NCBI GenBank assembly: GCA_937927895.1
Contig: CALGKA010000013.1
Span: 62,001-126,000 of the forward strand
Origin: an uncultured Granulosicoccaceae bacterium
Lineage (GTDB): Bacteria; Pseudomonadota; Gammaproteobacteria; Granulosicoccales; Granulosicoccaceae
Reading direction: 5' to 3'
DNA: 64,000 bases
The notes beneath the pieces were generated by a model that worked only from the letters and a program-made list of their open reading frames with translations, was not told the DNA's origin and did not search any database. Shown one piece after another: positions 35,755-47,314 of this stretch (position 1 is its first letter; each line of letters begins with the position of its first letter). The position numbers and the translations under genes were made by a program.

Positions 35755-37224
35755 TCACTCACTTATATTAAGAGAATCCCAGATATCATCGATACGCTTT
35801 TTAGTTTTAGTAGACATCACAATAGGCTCGCCCCACTCTCTTTGGGTTTCACCGGGCCATTTATTAGTCGCATCAAAGCCAATCTTGGAACCTAAGCCCG
35901 ACACCGGTGATGCAAAATCGAGATAGTCGATAGGCGTGTTTTCTATAATCGTGCAATCTCGCGCTGGATCCATTCGGGTGGTCATCGCCCAGATAACATC
36001 TTTCCAATCACGCGCGTTTATATCATCGTCGGCAACAATCACCATTTTGGTATACATAAACTGTCGTAAAAAAGACCATACCCCCAACATTACGCGCTTA
36101 GCATGCCCCGGGTATTGCTTTTTCATAGTCACCACTGCAACCCGATAAGAACATCCTTCAGGGGGTAGATAAAAATCTGCTATTTCAGGAAATTGTTTTT
36201 GCAGTATCGGTACAAACACTTCATTAAGGGCAACACCAAGCACAGCCGGTTCGTCTGGTGGTCTACCGGTATAGGTGGTGTGATAAATCGGTGACTCACG
36301 CTCCGTGATGGTATTAATAGTAAACACCGGAAAACTATCGACTTCATTGTAGTAACCAGTGTGATCACCAAACGGCCCTTCATCTGCCATATCAGCCGGG
36401 CTAATAGTGCCTTCCAGTACTATTTCAGCACTTGCAGGTACCATAAGATCGTTTGTTTTACACTTAACCAACTCGGTTCGACTACCGCGCAACAAGCCTG
36501 CAAAAGCATGCTCTGACAAGGTATCGGGTATGGGCGTTACTGCCGCCAGAATAGTCGCTGGATCACAGCCCAAAACCACAGACACGGGGAACGGTTGATC
36601 CGGGTACTGTTGCTGCCACTCTAGTAAGTCAAGAGCACCACCGCGATGCGATAACCAACGCATAATGACTCGATTACTACCAATCACTTGTTGTCGATAA
36701 ATACCCATGTTCTGGCGTTTTTTATTCGGCCCTTTAGTAACCACCAAACCCCAGGTTATTAAAGGGCCCGCATCACCCGGCCAACAATGTTGAACCGGAT
36801 AGCGTGATAAATCGACCTCATTGCCTTGCAATACTGTTTGTTGGCAAACAGCATTGGAGACATTTTTAGGCGCCATATCAAGCACCTTTTTAAAAATCGG
36901 CAAAGAGTTCCATGCGTCTTTAATACCCTTTGGCGGATCAGGCTCTTTGAGAAAGGCTAGTAGTTTGCCGACTTCTCGCAAAGCTGATACATCATCTTCA
37001 CCCATGCCATAAGCCACACGTGTCGGGGTGCCAAACAAATTACATAGCGCGGGTATCTGACTACCTATGGGGTTTTCAAATAACAATGCCGGGCCTTCTG
37101 CACGCAGCACCCGATCACTTATTTCAGTCATTTCTAAGTGTGGGTCAATTGGCTGTGTAATACGCTTTAGTTCACCACGCTGCTCCAGGCTTTGTATGAA
37201 TTCCCTTAGGTCACGATACTTCAA
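35755..37224 (-). CDS. ubiD: 4-hydroxy-3-polyprenylbenzoate decarboxylase UbiD
   Basis: A 489-residue prenylated-FMN-dependent decarboxylase of ubiquinone biosynthesis. Family motifs include [22 protein letters not shown] at the start, [19 protein letters not shown], and catalytic-site [22 protein letters not shown]. The start is TTG at 37224 with AAGGA nine bases upstream. Its prFMN synthase partner UbiX is not visible in this window. It is on the same strand as prlC with about 40 nt between them. Confidence 0.95.
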   Translation of the reverse strand: MKYRDLREFIQSLEQRGELKRITQPIDPHLEMTEISDRVLRAEGPALLFENPIGSQIPALCNLFGTPTRVAYGMGEDDVSALREVGKLLAFLKEPDPPKGIKDAWNSLPIFKKVLDMAPKNVSNAVCQQTVLQGNEVDLSRYPVQHCWPGDAGPLITWGLVVTKGPNKKRQNMGIYRQQVIGSNRVIMRWLSHRGGALDLLEWQQQYPDQPFPVSVVLGCDPATILAAVTPIPDTLSEHAFAGLLRGSRTELVKCKTNDLMVPASAEIVLEGTISPADMADEGPFGDHTGYYNEVDSFPVFTINTITERESPIYHTTYTGRPPDEPAVLGVALNEVFVPILQKQFPEIADFYLPPEGCSYRVAVVTMKKQYPGHAKRVMLGVWSFLRQFMYTKMVIVADDDINARDWKDVIWAMTTRMDPARDCTIIENTPIDYLDFASPVSGLGSKIGFDATNKWPGETQREWGEPIVMSTKTKKRIDDIWDSLNISE

Positions 37225-37264
37225 ACGCTGTTGATCCTTATCTTATGATTAAGTGCACGATCCA

Positions 37265-39292
37265 TTAAGCAGCAAGACCAGTATGGCGTAACAGTGCGTC
37301 TATTTTAGGTTCACGACCACGGAACCCAACGAAAAGATCAAGCGCCTTTTCTGTACCACCCTTTTCAAGAATCGACTTCATAAAGTGACGGCCAGTCTCC
37401 TGGTTAAAAATGCCCTCTTCTTCAAACTTAGAAAAAGCATCCGATGACAATACCTCGGCCCACTTATAACTGAAGTAGCCTGCCGCGTAACCACCGGCAA
37501 ATACATGTGAAAAGCTATTTTGAAACTGAACTTCTGTAGGCACATCATAAACCGCCACTTCGTCTCGCACAGAATCAAGAATACCTTGAATAGCTTTTGC
37601 ATCAGGTGAATCAGTACGAAGGTGGGTTTGCATATCAAATAGGCCGAACTCTAGCTGTCGCACAGTCATCATGCCTGATTGAAAATTCTTGGCAGCCTTG
37701 GCTTTATCGAGAAGATCTTGTGGGAGTTTTTCGCCAGTCTCAAAGTGACCACTGACCATATCTATAGATTCACGCTCCCAACACCAGTTTTCTAAAAATT
37801 GGCTGGGCAGTTCTACGGCGTCCCACTCTACTCCACTAATGCCCGCCACAGAGGCATGTTCTACTCGGGTCAGCATATGGTGTAAGCCATGGCCAAACTC
37901 ATGAAATAAAGTGGTCAGTTCATTGTGGGTAAGTAAGGCGGGTTGATCACCTACCTGTGGCGTAAAGTTACAAGTGAGGTATGCAACAGGAAGCTGCAGT
38001 CCATGCTGTTTACGCATACGGCCAACACAAACATCCATCCATGCGCCGGCGCGTTTGCCTTTACGGGCATAATTATCCATATAAAACGCGCCACGAAGTT
38101 CTCCGTTTTCACGGTCTTTTATTTGGTAAAGGGCAACATCTTCATGCCAGACATCGGCATCTTCTACCTGAGTTATTTCTATACCAAACAACTTACCCGT
38201 GACATCAAACATACCAGGGACTGCAATATTTGCAGGAAAATAGGGCTTAAGATCTTGCTCTGAAAAATCGTATAGCTTCTTTTTTAACTGGTTAGCGTAG
38301 TAGGAGATATCCCAGGGTTTAAGCGACTCTACTTTTATCTCTGCTTCATCACGCGCAAAAGCCTGCATATCGTTGTAGTCTTTTTGTGCCGAAGGCTTAG
38401 CACGGCTGGCTAAGTCATTTAAAAAGTCTAATACCTGCTGGGGGCTGTCTACCATTTTGCTGGCTATTGAATAATCTGCATAGCTATCAAAACCCAGTAA
38501 TAATGCTTTTTCTGTTCGCAACGCTATAGTGCTTTCAATAATCCCAGCGTTATCCCACTTAGCATCAATGGCATCTGTCGCACGAGTGGTCCATGCAAAG
38601 TACATTTTTTCTCTTAGTGCGCGGTCATCTGCGAAAGTCATTACCGCATAGAAGTTTGGGAAATCGAGAGTCAGGCTGTAGCCCTCTTCGCCTTTTTCTT
38701 CAGCGCATTGCTTTGCCAGATCCAAAGAGTTTTGTGGAAAACCAGCAAGGGCTTCAGCCTCTTTAACATTCATTCGCCATGCATTACCAGAATCCAGAAC
38801 GTTTTCATTAAAGCGCGTGCTCAGCAGGCTTAATTCAGCTGCTATCTCTTTAAAGCGTTCTTTTTCAGTTCCTTCAAGTGCTACACCGCCTAACTTAAAA
38901 CTTAGCAATTGATCTTCAATACTTTTACGCTGCCCCGTATCAAGCGATTTAAATCCCTCGCTGTCAGCTATTTTCCGGGTGCGCTCATACAATGCTCTAT
39001 TCTGACCCAACTCTGTGTACCAAGCGGTTAACTTGGGCAAACAGGCATTATGAACTTCGCGAATTTCATCGTTGCTCACTACCGCATTCATATGCCGTAT
39101 GGGTGAGTAGAAACGCTGAAGCTCATCAACCACCTGATCAAGCTCAAATAGGAAGTTGTCCCAATTCGGGTCTTCTATTTCAGATAGCTGTGCAATTTTT
39201 TGACTACTGCGAGCCAGCAGTTCATCTAGTTGAGATTCAACTTTGCTCAGATCAATTTTTGAGAATTCCGGAAGATCTAGAAAACCTTGCAT
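37265..39292 (-). CDS. prlC: Oligopeptidase A (M3 family)
   Basis: A 675-residue zinc metallopeptidase of the M3 family, degrading signal-peptide fragments and other oligopeptides in the cytosol. Catalytic motif TLFHEFGHGLHHML contains HExGH; downstream SQFLENWCWE holds the third ligand. Length matches E. coli OpdA. The ATG at 39292. It is separated from gyrB's stop by about 200 nt that contain the gyrB terminator. Confidence 0.95.
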   Translation of the reverse strand: MQGFLDLPEFSKIDLSKVESQLDELLARSSQKIAQLSEIEDPNWDNFLFELDQVVDELQRFYSPIRHMNAVVSNDEIREVHNACLPKLTAWYTELGQNRALYERTRKIADSEGFKSLDTGQRKSIEDQLLSFKLGGVALEGTEKERFKEIAAELSLLSTRFNENVLDSGNAWRMNVKEAEALAGFPQNSLDLAKQCAEEKGEEGYSLTLDFPNFYAVMTFADDRALREKMYFAWTTRATDAIDAKWDNAGIIESTIALRTEKALLLGFDSYADYSIASKMVDSPQQVLDFLNDLASRAKPSAQKDYNDMQAFARDEAEIKVESLKPWDISYYANQLKKKLYDFSEQDLKPYFPANIAVPGMFDVTGKLFGIEITQVEDADVWHEDVALYQIKDRENGELRGAFYMDNYARKGKRAGAWMDVCVGRMRKQHGLQLPVAYLTCNFTPQVGDQPALLTHNELTTLFHEFGHGLHHMLTRVEHASVAGISGVEWDAVELPSQFLENWCWERESIDMVSGHFETGEKLPQDLLDKAKAAKNFQSGMMTVRQLEFGLFDMQTHLRTDSPDAKAIQGILDSVRDEVAVYDVPTEVQFQNSFSHVFAGGYAAGYFSYKWAEVLSSDAFSKFEEEGIFNQETGRHFMKSILEKGGTEKALDLFVGFRGREPKIDALLRHTGLAA

Positions 39293-39432
39293 ACGATGAC
39301 ACTCGCTTAATTTGGCTGGCGTGGATCACAAACCCACACTAGACGAAAGTATTATTAGTAAGACGTGCAGACTTTGGTTTTGATAGCCCACCGCAGTTAC
39401 TCGTTTATGTAAAACCATTAAGCCTTACATGC

Positions 39433-39457
39433 AAAACCCGCTTATTTAGCGGGTTTT
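39433..39457 (-). terminator. Intrinsic terminator downstream of gyrB
   Basis: AAAACCCGC-TTATTTA-GCGGGTTTT: a 9-bp stem and 7-nt loop with A/T tracts on both sides. It lies between the gyrB stop (39495) and the prlC start (39292), so it mainly ends the minus-strand gyrB transcript. Confidence 0.88.
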
Positions 39458-39494
39458 ACTTTACAACTTTACAAACTCGACAAAGGCTTATTAC

Positions 39495-41996
<2,502 letters not shown>

Positions 41997-43079
41997 TTAG
42001 TATACCACGTTTTCAATTTCGCCTTGTTTCACGTGAAACGTTTTGTTTACACCTTGTATGGTTTTGGAGACGTCATCTACGCCCGTTAAAAACACCTGAA
42101 CCGCACAGGATTGAAGATAGGCAAAGACAAAATCCCTGGCTCTTTCGTCAAGCTCAGACGGCAGATCATCAAACAATAAAATAGGCGCTTGTTGATGATG
42201 CTGAGTGTACAAATCCACCTGAACGAGCTTCAGTAGAATCGCCAGAAGCTTTTGCTGCCCGCGAGAATGAACGTAGCGGGCTTCGTTACTGCCGACTTTC
42301 AGTTTTATGTCGGCTCGATGTGGTCCTGTTGAAGTAGTCGCTAAACGTCTACAATTATCCAGGGATTTTTCCAGTGATTCTGCGAGCGTAAAGCCTTCGG
42401 CCCATCCTTGTCGATACTGCAACTGTGGCAGAACATCGGTATTGTCCATTTTTTCAGCAAAGTTATTCAGCTGGAGTTGTACTCGCTCACACAGATTGCG
42501 TCTTAAACCTGCAATAGCTTCGCCAGCCTCAGCAAGTTCACCGTTCCACAGTTCAACTAGCTTATCTGGAGCATGGGAACGAAGTGCTGCGTTTCTTTGC
42601 GATAAAGCAGTCTTATATCGCTTGGAAATATGAATATAATTCAGCTCCACGTGGAACAGTATCCAATCTAGGAATACTCTTCGTTCACCTGGACCGCCTT
42701 CAACCAGTTCATGATTCTTGGCGGAAATAGCAACACTGGGCACCGTGACTGCAAGCTCAGATAATCTTTGAATATTTTGCCCATCAATCCGGGCAATAGT
42801 AGAATTTTTCTCACGACTAATGCCGACTGTTGTATTGGTTTCACGCAGTCGATCTGTCACAGCACCGCTGACGGTAAGCTGATCATTTTCATTAGCAATG
42901 ATTGTAGTGATTTTGCCGGACCGAAAGCTGCGACCTACCGATAACAATGAAATGGCTTCTAAAAGGCTCGTTTTGCCAGCGCCGTTTTCACCGTAGAAAT
43001 AATTGATACCTTCAGCAGGCTCAATATGCACCGACAATAAATTCCGAACTCCTAGAACATCTAATCGAGTTAAGTGCAC
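41997..43079 (-). CDS. recF: Recombination protein RecF
   Basis: A 360-residue SMC-like ATPase that loads RecA on gapped DNA. Walker A FYGENGAGKTSLLE (about 29-40), signature SRGQQKLLAILL, and Walker B PILLFDDLPSELD near the C-terminus. The start is GTG at 43079. The gene carries two parS-like sequences: one near its 3' end encoding FHVKQ, the other mid-gene around 42650. It follows dnaN, with a terminator hairpin between them, so it may also have its own promoter. Confidence 0.95.
   Translation of the reverse strand: MHLTRLDVLGVRNLLSVHIEPAEGINYFYGENGAGKTSLLEAISLLSVGRSFRSGKITTIIANENDQLTVSGAVTDRLRETNTTVGISREKNSTIARIDGQNIQRLSELAVTVPSVAISAKNHELVEGGPGERRVFLDWILFHVELNYIHISKRYKTALSQRNAALRSHAPDKLVELWNGELAEAGEAIAGLRRNLCERVQLQLNNFAEKMDNTDVLPQLQYRQGWAEGFTLAESLEKSLDNCRRLATTSTGPHRADIKLKVGSNEARYVHSRGQQKLLAILLKLVQVDLYTQHHQQAPILLFDDLPSELDERARDFVFAYLQSCAVQVFLTGVDDVSKTIQGVNKTFHVKQGEIENVVY
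42025..42040. other. parS: parS centromere site (near-perfect)
   Basis: TGTTTCACGTGAAACG matches the conserved parS consensus TGTTNCACGTGNAACA at 15 of 16 positions, mismatching only the last base. It lies inside the 3' part of recF, about 13 kb from parAB and 2.5 kb from dnaN, typical of origin-proximal ParB loading sites. Confidence 0.93.
42643..42658. other. parS: Degenerate second parS-like site
   Basis: AGCTCCACGTGGAACA, read in reverse TGTTCCACGTGGAGCT, keeps the palindromic core CCACGTGG and one full arm, matching 13 of 16 consensus positions. It is also inside recF, 618 bp from the first. Confidence 0.65.
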
Positions 43080-43166
43080 AGCAGAACCGAGCTCACGCTG
43101 TTCTTATAGCAATGTTGTTGGGGTAGGGGCAGAGGAACGGTTATCCAATCCATAATAGATTAAAAA

Positions 43167-43196
43167 CAGCTGTTGTCTATTCAAAGAACAACAGCG
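43167..43196 (-). terminator. Intrinsic terminator after dnaN
   Basis: On the minus strand GCTGTTGT-TCTTTGAATAG-ACAACAGC forms an 8-bp stem just after the dnaN stop, followed by TGTTTTTAATC. It may partly separate dnaN from recF. Confidence 0.7.
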
Positions 43197-43199
43197 TTA

Positions 43200-44300
43200 T
43201 TACAATCGCATTGGCATAACAACGTAAGTACTTTGCTTATCATCACTTGGATGAATAACCATACTACTGGTGTTATCACTCACATTGAGTTCAGCTGTTT
43301 CTGAATCGATAGCGTTTAGAACATCTAGTAGATAAACCACGTTAAACCCTATTTCTATAGGCTCTCCATCGTAATCTATCTGTAGTTCATCTTCCGCTTC
43401 TTCATGCTTAGGGTTGTTCGTTTGAATACCCAACTGATCTTTATTAAGCGTAAGTCGAACACCTTTGTAAGTTTCATTCGCTAGAATCGCGCTTCTGCGC
43501 AACGCTTGCTTGAGTAAGTCTCTATCAACATTGGCTATATTGGTACTGGGTAGCGGAATCACTTTTTCGTAGTCTGGAAACTTACCGTCAATTAGTTTGG
43601 TGGTTAGTTGTAATGCACCCAGTTTTACCTGCAGATGGTTACTGGTTAGGTTCAACGTAATGTCGGTGTCAGTGTCATCCATAAGACGAGACAACTCGCT
43701 GATCGCCTTTCGCGGAATAATGGCAGATATTGCTTCTTCCGTTTTTATATCAACCGCTGTTCTATGTAACGCCAGTCTATGGCCATCAGTACTGACGCAA
43801 CATAATTCGTTTTCACCTATCTGCAGCAACAGTCCATTCAGGTAATAACGAACATCTTGTTGAGCCATAGCAAAAGACGTTCGCTTAATCGCTAAATCTA
43901 GTTGTTTCTGTGGCAGTGATACTGCTGTCGCATCTGACAATTGATCTACTAACGGAAATTCATCAACCGGTAGTGTGGCTAGAGTAAATCTACTTTTGCC
44001 GGTTTTAACCTTTGCTTTTTCATTATCAACTTCAAAGTCTAAGCGGGCGTTGTCGTCAAGTGAGCGACAAATATCAAATAGCTTTCGAGCAGGTATTGTT
44101 GATTTACCCGGTTCAGTAACAATCAATGGGATTGTGGTTTTAAGTTCCACTTCATTATCGGTACCGGTGATTTCCAAACGATCTTCTGTTGCTACAAACA
44201 GTAGATTGTTCATCACTTCGTGGGTTTGTTTTCGCTCTACAACACCTACAACTTGCTGCAGTGGTGTGAACAATTCTAGTTTGGAAATTGCGAATTTCAT
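43200..44300 (-). CDS. dnaN: DNA polymerase III beta (sliding clamp) subunit
   Basis: A 366-residue sliding clamp with three repeated clamp domains. The N-terminal MKFAISKLELFTPLQQVVGVVERKQ and C-terminal SSMVIHPSDDKQSTYVVMPMRL are diagnostic, and length matches E. coli. ATG at 44300. It lies between the dnaA-side intergenic region and recF, transcribed away from the origin. Confidence 0.97.
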   Translation of the reverse strand: MKFAISKLELFTPLQQVVGVVERKQTHEVMNNLLFVATEDRLEITGTDNEVELKTTIPLIVTEPGKSTIPARKLFDICRSLDDNARLDFEVDNEKAKVKTGKSRFTLATLPVDEFPLVDQLSDATAVSLPQKQLDLAIKRTSFAMAQQDVRYYLNGLLLQIGENELCCVSTDGHRLALHRTAVDIKTEEAISAIIPRKAISELSRLMDDTDTDITLNLTSNHLQVKLGALQLTTKLIDGKFPDYEKVIPLPSTNIANVDRDLLKQALRRSAILANETYKGVRLTLNKDQLGIQTNNPKHEEAEDELQIDYDGEPIEIGFNVVYLLDVLNAIDSETAELNVSDNTSSMVIHPSDDKQSTYVVMPMRL

Positions 44301-44561
44301 GGGCTTATATAAGTAGTGTTTTTGTTTACTAAGGTTATCTTGCTATTACTCTTAAGCAGGATAAATCTGTTTATAACTAATTTTTCTATATATAAATCAA
44401 TAGCTTAGATCGGTAAAACGGTGCTTGGTTGGCCTTCACTAAGCTGTGGATAAGTTGGGACTTAAATTCATCGGTAAAGTTGTTATGTTTTTATAACTAA
44501 CTTTCGCACAACTTATCTACAGGTTGACCTTACCAGAATACCTACTACACAGTGCATCAGA
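44301..44561. other. oriC: dnaA-dnaN intergenic region, candidate origin segment
   Basis: About 260 AT-rich nt with a perfect DnaA box TGTGGATAA (44445-44453, complement TTATCCACA) and a one-mismatch box TTATCTACA (44513-44521). Direct repeats TTTATAACTAA (44370 and 44490) and ATCGGTAAA (44409 and 44470) add origin-like iterated structure. It also must hold the dnaN promoter. Several bacteria carry DnaA boxes on both sides of dnaA, so I cannot tell whether this or the dnaA-rpmH side is where unwinding occurs. Confidence 0.6.
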
Positions 44562-45920
44562 CTAAGTCGTAAGTGTTCTTGTTAATTGCTTAATATCTTC
44601 TTCCATACGCCCATCAGTTGATGCGAGCTCTGTGATCTTTCTAAATGCATGAAGTACTGTGGTGTGGTCTCGACCACCAAACGCTTCACCAATCTCCGGC
44701 AGGCTGTGTCTGGTTAATTTTTTTGATAAAAACATCGCTACTTGTCTTGGTCGCGCGATAGATCGATTGCGCTTCTTAGACAGAAGCTCAGATCCACGCA
44801 CTTGGTAGAAGTCGCAGACTGTCTTTTGAATGTTTTGCACGGTGACTAATCTTTCTTGTACGGCCAGCATGTCTTTTAGGGCATCTTTAACAAAATCGAT
44901 CGTGATGGGTTTGCCGGTAAATTGAGAATTGGCGGCAACACGGCGCAATGCACCCTCTAGCTCTCGAACGTTTGAGACTATGCGTTGAGCAATAAAGAAG
45001 CTGACTTCCTCAGAAAGCGGATAACCGAACTGTTCTGCTTTAGCGTTAAGAATAGCCACACGGGTTTCTAGTTCTGGTGGTTCAATTGCGACCGTTAAAC
45101 CCCATCCGAAGCGTGATTTTAGTCTTTCTTCTACGCCATCAATTTCTTTCGGGTAGCGGTCGCTGGTAAGAATAATTTGCTGGCCATCTTCCAACAGTGA
45201 GTTAAACGTGTGGAAAAATTCTTCCTGGGTTTGCACTTTGTTGGCAAAAAATTGGATATCGTCGATCAACAGGGCATCTAAGCTTCGATAATGTTTTTTA
45301 AATTGATCCTGGGTGCCGGTCTGAAGTGATTTGACCATTTCACGAACGAATTTCTCAGAGTGCAAGTACTGAACTTTGCGCGCACCGCGGCTGACCATAT
45401 GGTTGCCAACGGCTTGCATTAAATGCGTTTTACCCAAGCCCACACCACCGTAAATGAATAAAGGGTTATAGGAACCGCCGGGGTTTTCACCTATCTGCAT
45501 GGCTGCAGCACGTCCGAACTGGTTGGACTTACCTTCAATATAGGTATCGAAGATAAATGTAGGGTTTAATGCGGTTTTAAATTCTTTTGCGGGGCTTGTT
45601 TTGGCCGCTGACTGGGCGTGAGCGCTACTGCTGATTTCTGATTCGCTGGGTTTGGCAACAGGTTTTGCTGGTGCCTGGTGTTCGTCTGTGCCAACCCGCA
45701 GCAAAACATTAAAACCTTCGCGGTTAGCCAAACTAGTGGCAATTTCTCTGATTCTAGCAGCGTAACTGGTCTCTACTTTCTCTCGTACATACTCATTTGG
45801 GGCAAGAAGTTTAATGCCTTCTTCAGTTTCCATTGCCTGTAAGCAAAGAACCCAAGTGGTCATTTCTTGTACAGACAGTTCGTTCGACAGATGCGAGAGA
45901 CAGCGATTCCAGACCGACAA
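44562..45920 (-). CDS. dnaA: Chromosomal replication initiator protein DnaA
   Basis: The AAA+ initiator of chromosome replication. The track start at 45947 is replaced by the TTG at 45920, which has GGGGAG nine bases upstream and gives a family-like N-terminus (MSVWNRCLSHLSNEL), 452 residues. Walker A GGVGLGKTHLMQ, Walker B LLIDDIQFFANK, and the C-terminal DnaA-box-binding helix GGRDHTTVLHAFRKI. The linker (about 85-115) is Ala/Ser/Pro-rich. Transcribed toward dnaN-recF-gyrB. A perfect palindrome sits just upstream of the Shine-Dalgarno. Confidence 0.96.
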   Translation of the reverse strand: MSVWNRCLSHLSNELSVQEMTTWVLCLQAMETEEGIKLLAPNEYVREKVETSYAARIREIATSLANREGFNVLLRVGTDEHQAPAKPVAKPSESEISSSAHAQSAAKTSPAKEFKTALNPTFIFDTYIEGKSNQFGRAAAMQIGENPGGSYNPLFIYGGVGLGKTHLMQAVGNHMVSRGARKVQYLHSEKFVREMVKSLQTGTQDQFKKHYRSLDALLIDDIQFFANKVQTQEEFFHTFNSLLEDGQQIILTSDRYPKEIDGVEERLKSRFGWGLTVAIEPPELETRVAILNAKAEQFGYPLSEEVSFFIAQRIVSNVRELEGALRRVAANSQFTGKPITIDFVKDALKDMLAVQERLVTVQNIQKTVCDFYQVRGSELLSKKRNRSIARPRQVAMFLSKKLTRHSLPEIGEAFGGRDHTTVLHAFRKITELASTDGRMEEDIKQLTRTLTT

Positions 45921-45941
45921 CGAGCGACACTCCCCGGTTAA

Positions 45942-45955
45942 GACCAAATTTGGTC
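45942..45955. promoter_or_regulatory. 14-bp perfect palindrome upstream of dnaA
   Basis: GACCAAATTTGGTC lies 22 nt upstream of the TTG start, directly beyond the GGGGAG Shine-Dalgarno sequence. It may be an operator or a leader-RNA feature. It does not resemble a DnaA box. Confidence 0.5.
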
Positions 45956-46282
45956 AAATAAAAAGGTAACAATTTTTTGATTTTAATTAGCGGAAACAAC
46001 GGTGGTCGTAGTAGAAAGCGCGTTTTTTTCGGTTATTGTTATAGGGTTCTTGATAGAAACTAGCCGTGGGTTTTACTCAGCGGAAGCAAACCCGGCGCTT
46101 CACCTCGACGAAAAATAGTCTATTACTGTTTGAGAAAGTTATCCACAGTTGATTTCAATTTCGCTGGGTCCTGTAATCATTGACGAATGACTAGATAACA
46201 GCGATAATCAGAGAGCTACCCTGTAACAAAGTATTCGCACCTTGGCGGTGTGTTACTGAAACGACCCAATCGGTACATAATA
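45956..46282. other. oriC: dnaA-rpmH intergenic region, candidate oriC and rpmH promoter region
   Basis: About 327 nt between divergent dnaA and rpmH. It contains a perfect DnaA box TTATCCACA (46139-46147) and AT-rich stretches, e.g. TTTTTTGATTTTAATTA near 45970. It coincides with the switch of coding orientation, minus to the left and plus to the right, as at an origin. This is the usual oriC position in pseudomonad-like gammaproteobacteria. Only one clear box is seen here, so the exact origin remains unproven. Confidence 0.6.
46180..46208 (+). promoter_or_regulatory. Promoter of rpmH
   Basis: TTGACG (46180-46185), a 17-nt spacer, then GATAAT (46203-46208): a good sigma-70 promoter about 75 nt upstream of rpmH. 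Confidence 0.7.
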
Positions 46283-46417
46283 ATGAAACAAACTTTTCAG
46301 CCCAGCAACTTGCGTCGCAAGCGTACTCATGGCTTCAGAGCTCGTATGGCCACTCGTGGCGGTCGTGCTGTTATCCGTGCTAGAAGAGCAAAAGGGCGTA
46401 AGCGTCTAGCTGCGTAA
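46283..46417 (+). CDS. rpmH: 50S ribosomal protein L34
   Basis: A 44-residue protein, below the ORF track cutoff: [20 protein letters not shown]... ending in [11 protein letters not shown]. It is the highly conserved, very basic L34 of the large ribosomal subunit. The ATG at 46283 follows the sigma-70 promoter above. rnpA normally follows almost immediately; here 198 nt with several inverted repeats intervene. Confidence 0.98.
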   Translation: MKQTFQPSNLRRKRTHGFRARMATRGGRAVIRARRAKGRKRLAA

Positions 46418-46479
46418 TTTGCTAAGCGGTAAGCGTTTATTAATTTCTGTAGTTAGTTTTAGAAACCGCTTGCAGCTTG

Positions 46480-46555
46480 TGAAGTCACTTAAGTGAGTGA
46501 CTCAAGTTAATCAGGGCTTTGCAAAGCAACGAACACTGTTGCATTGAACAGTAAC
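46480..46555. repeat. Cluster of inverted repeats between rpmH and rnpA
   Basis: Perfect palindromes TCACTTAAGTGA (46485-46496) and GCTTTGCAAAGC (46516-46527), followed by CTGTT-GCATTG-AACAG near 46536. No T-tract follows. They may be RNA stem-loops in the rpmH-rnpA transcript that set relative expression or processing. Confidence 0.5.
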
Positions 46556-46615
46556 ATCTAGCCTTAAATACTATACCGGCCAAATTTCTTTAGGCCCGCA
46601 ATCGATCGAAACATT

Positions 46616-46975
46616 GTGGCGCAAACACCAGATCTGAGCTTCTCAAAAGAATCCAGGCTTAACGACGCGTATCAATACCGTCAGGTATTTGAAAAAAATA
46701 AACGCACCGCTGATAAGCACTGGACAATACTGTTTAGAGAAAACAATACCGGTGTGGCCAGATTAGGCATGGCGGTAGCGAAAAAAAATGCCAAACGAGC
46801 AGTAGATCGGAACCGGCTGAAGCGTTTAGCCCGCGAATCCTTCCGGCAACACAAGAAATCACTCGCAGGGTTTGATATCGTACTCATGATTCGACACGCT
46901 AGTGTGTCGGCTAGCAATGAAGAGCTAAGCGTTGGTCTGAAAAAGCACTGGTCACGGATTTCAAAAAATGCGTAA
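46616..46975 (+). CDS. rnpA: Ribonuclease P protein component
   Basis: A 119-residue basic protein binding RNase P RNA for 5' tRNA maturation. The family signature reads [27 protein letters not shown]. The start is GTG at 46616. Its 3' end overlaps yidD by eight bases, a common arrangement. The N-terminal [22 protein letters not shown] fits the family. Confidence 0.95.
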   Translation: MAQTPDLSFSKESRLNDAYQYRQVFEKNKRTADKHWTILFRENNTGVARLGMAVAKKNAKRAVDRNRLKRLARESFRQHKKSLAGFDIVLMIRHASVSASNEELSVGLKKHWSRISKNA

Positions 46976-47204
46976 ATCGTTGTGTTGGCTAATTCGGGGG
47001 TATCAACGCTTTATAAGCCCATTTTTGCCACCACATTGCAGATACACCCCTAGTTGTTCGCAGTACGCTATGGAAGCAATACAAAATCACGGAGCTGTAA
47101 AAGGCTTATGGTTAGGGTTAAAACGTATTGCCCGTTGTAATCCCTTTGGATCTCACGGGTATGATCCTGTGCCCGGTGTAGGGTCGCCCAAGCAAATTAA
47201 ATAA
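46968..47204 (+). CDS. yidD: Membrane protein insertion efficiency factor YidD
   Basis: A 78-residue YidD protein with the signature [31 protein letters not shown], including the three conserved cysteines (the last in [14 protein letters not shown]). It is membrane-associated and assists YidC-dependent insertion. It overlaps rnpA and lies upstream of yidC. Confidence 0.96.
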   Translation: MRKSLCWLIRGYQRFISPFLPPHCRYTPSCSQYAMEAIQNHGAVKGLWLGLKRIARCNPFGSHGYDPVPGVGSPKQIK

Positions 47205-47212
47205 GTAAATCT

Positions 47213-47314
47213 ATGTTTTTTAAACCAAAGCCTGACTGTGCCAATTGCGCAGCTAAACCACTATTAGAAAGAATCAAAATGACCAGTACCCCGGGGCAGT
47301 ATCAGCATGGATAA
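47213..47314 (+). CDS. Putative 33-residue CxxC peptide between yidD and yidC
   Basis: ATG at 47213 opens a 33-codon frame (MFFKPKPDCANCAAKPLLER...) that ends in TAA overlapping the first codons of yidC (ATGGATAATC). It contains a CxxC pair (CANC). It is below the ORF-track cutoff. Its 3' overlap with the yidC start would allow translational coupling. No strong Shine-Dalgarno is visible, and I do not recognise a family, so it may be coincidental. Confidence 0.35.
   Translation: MFFKPKPDCANCAAKPLLERIKMTSTPGQYQHG

Noticed and set aside
42307-42633. 108-codon ORF antisense to recF
   Set aside because: Falls wholly inside a confirmed gene and has the biased composition typical of antisense frames.
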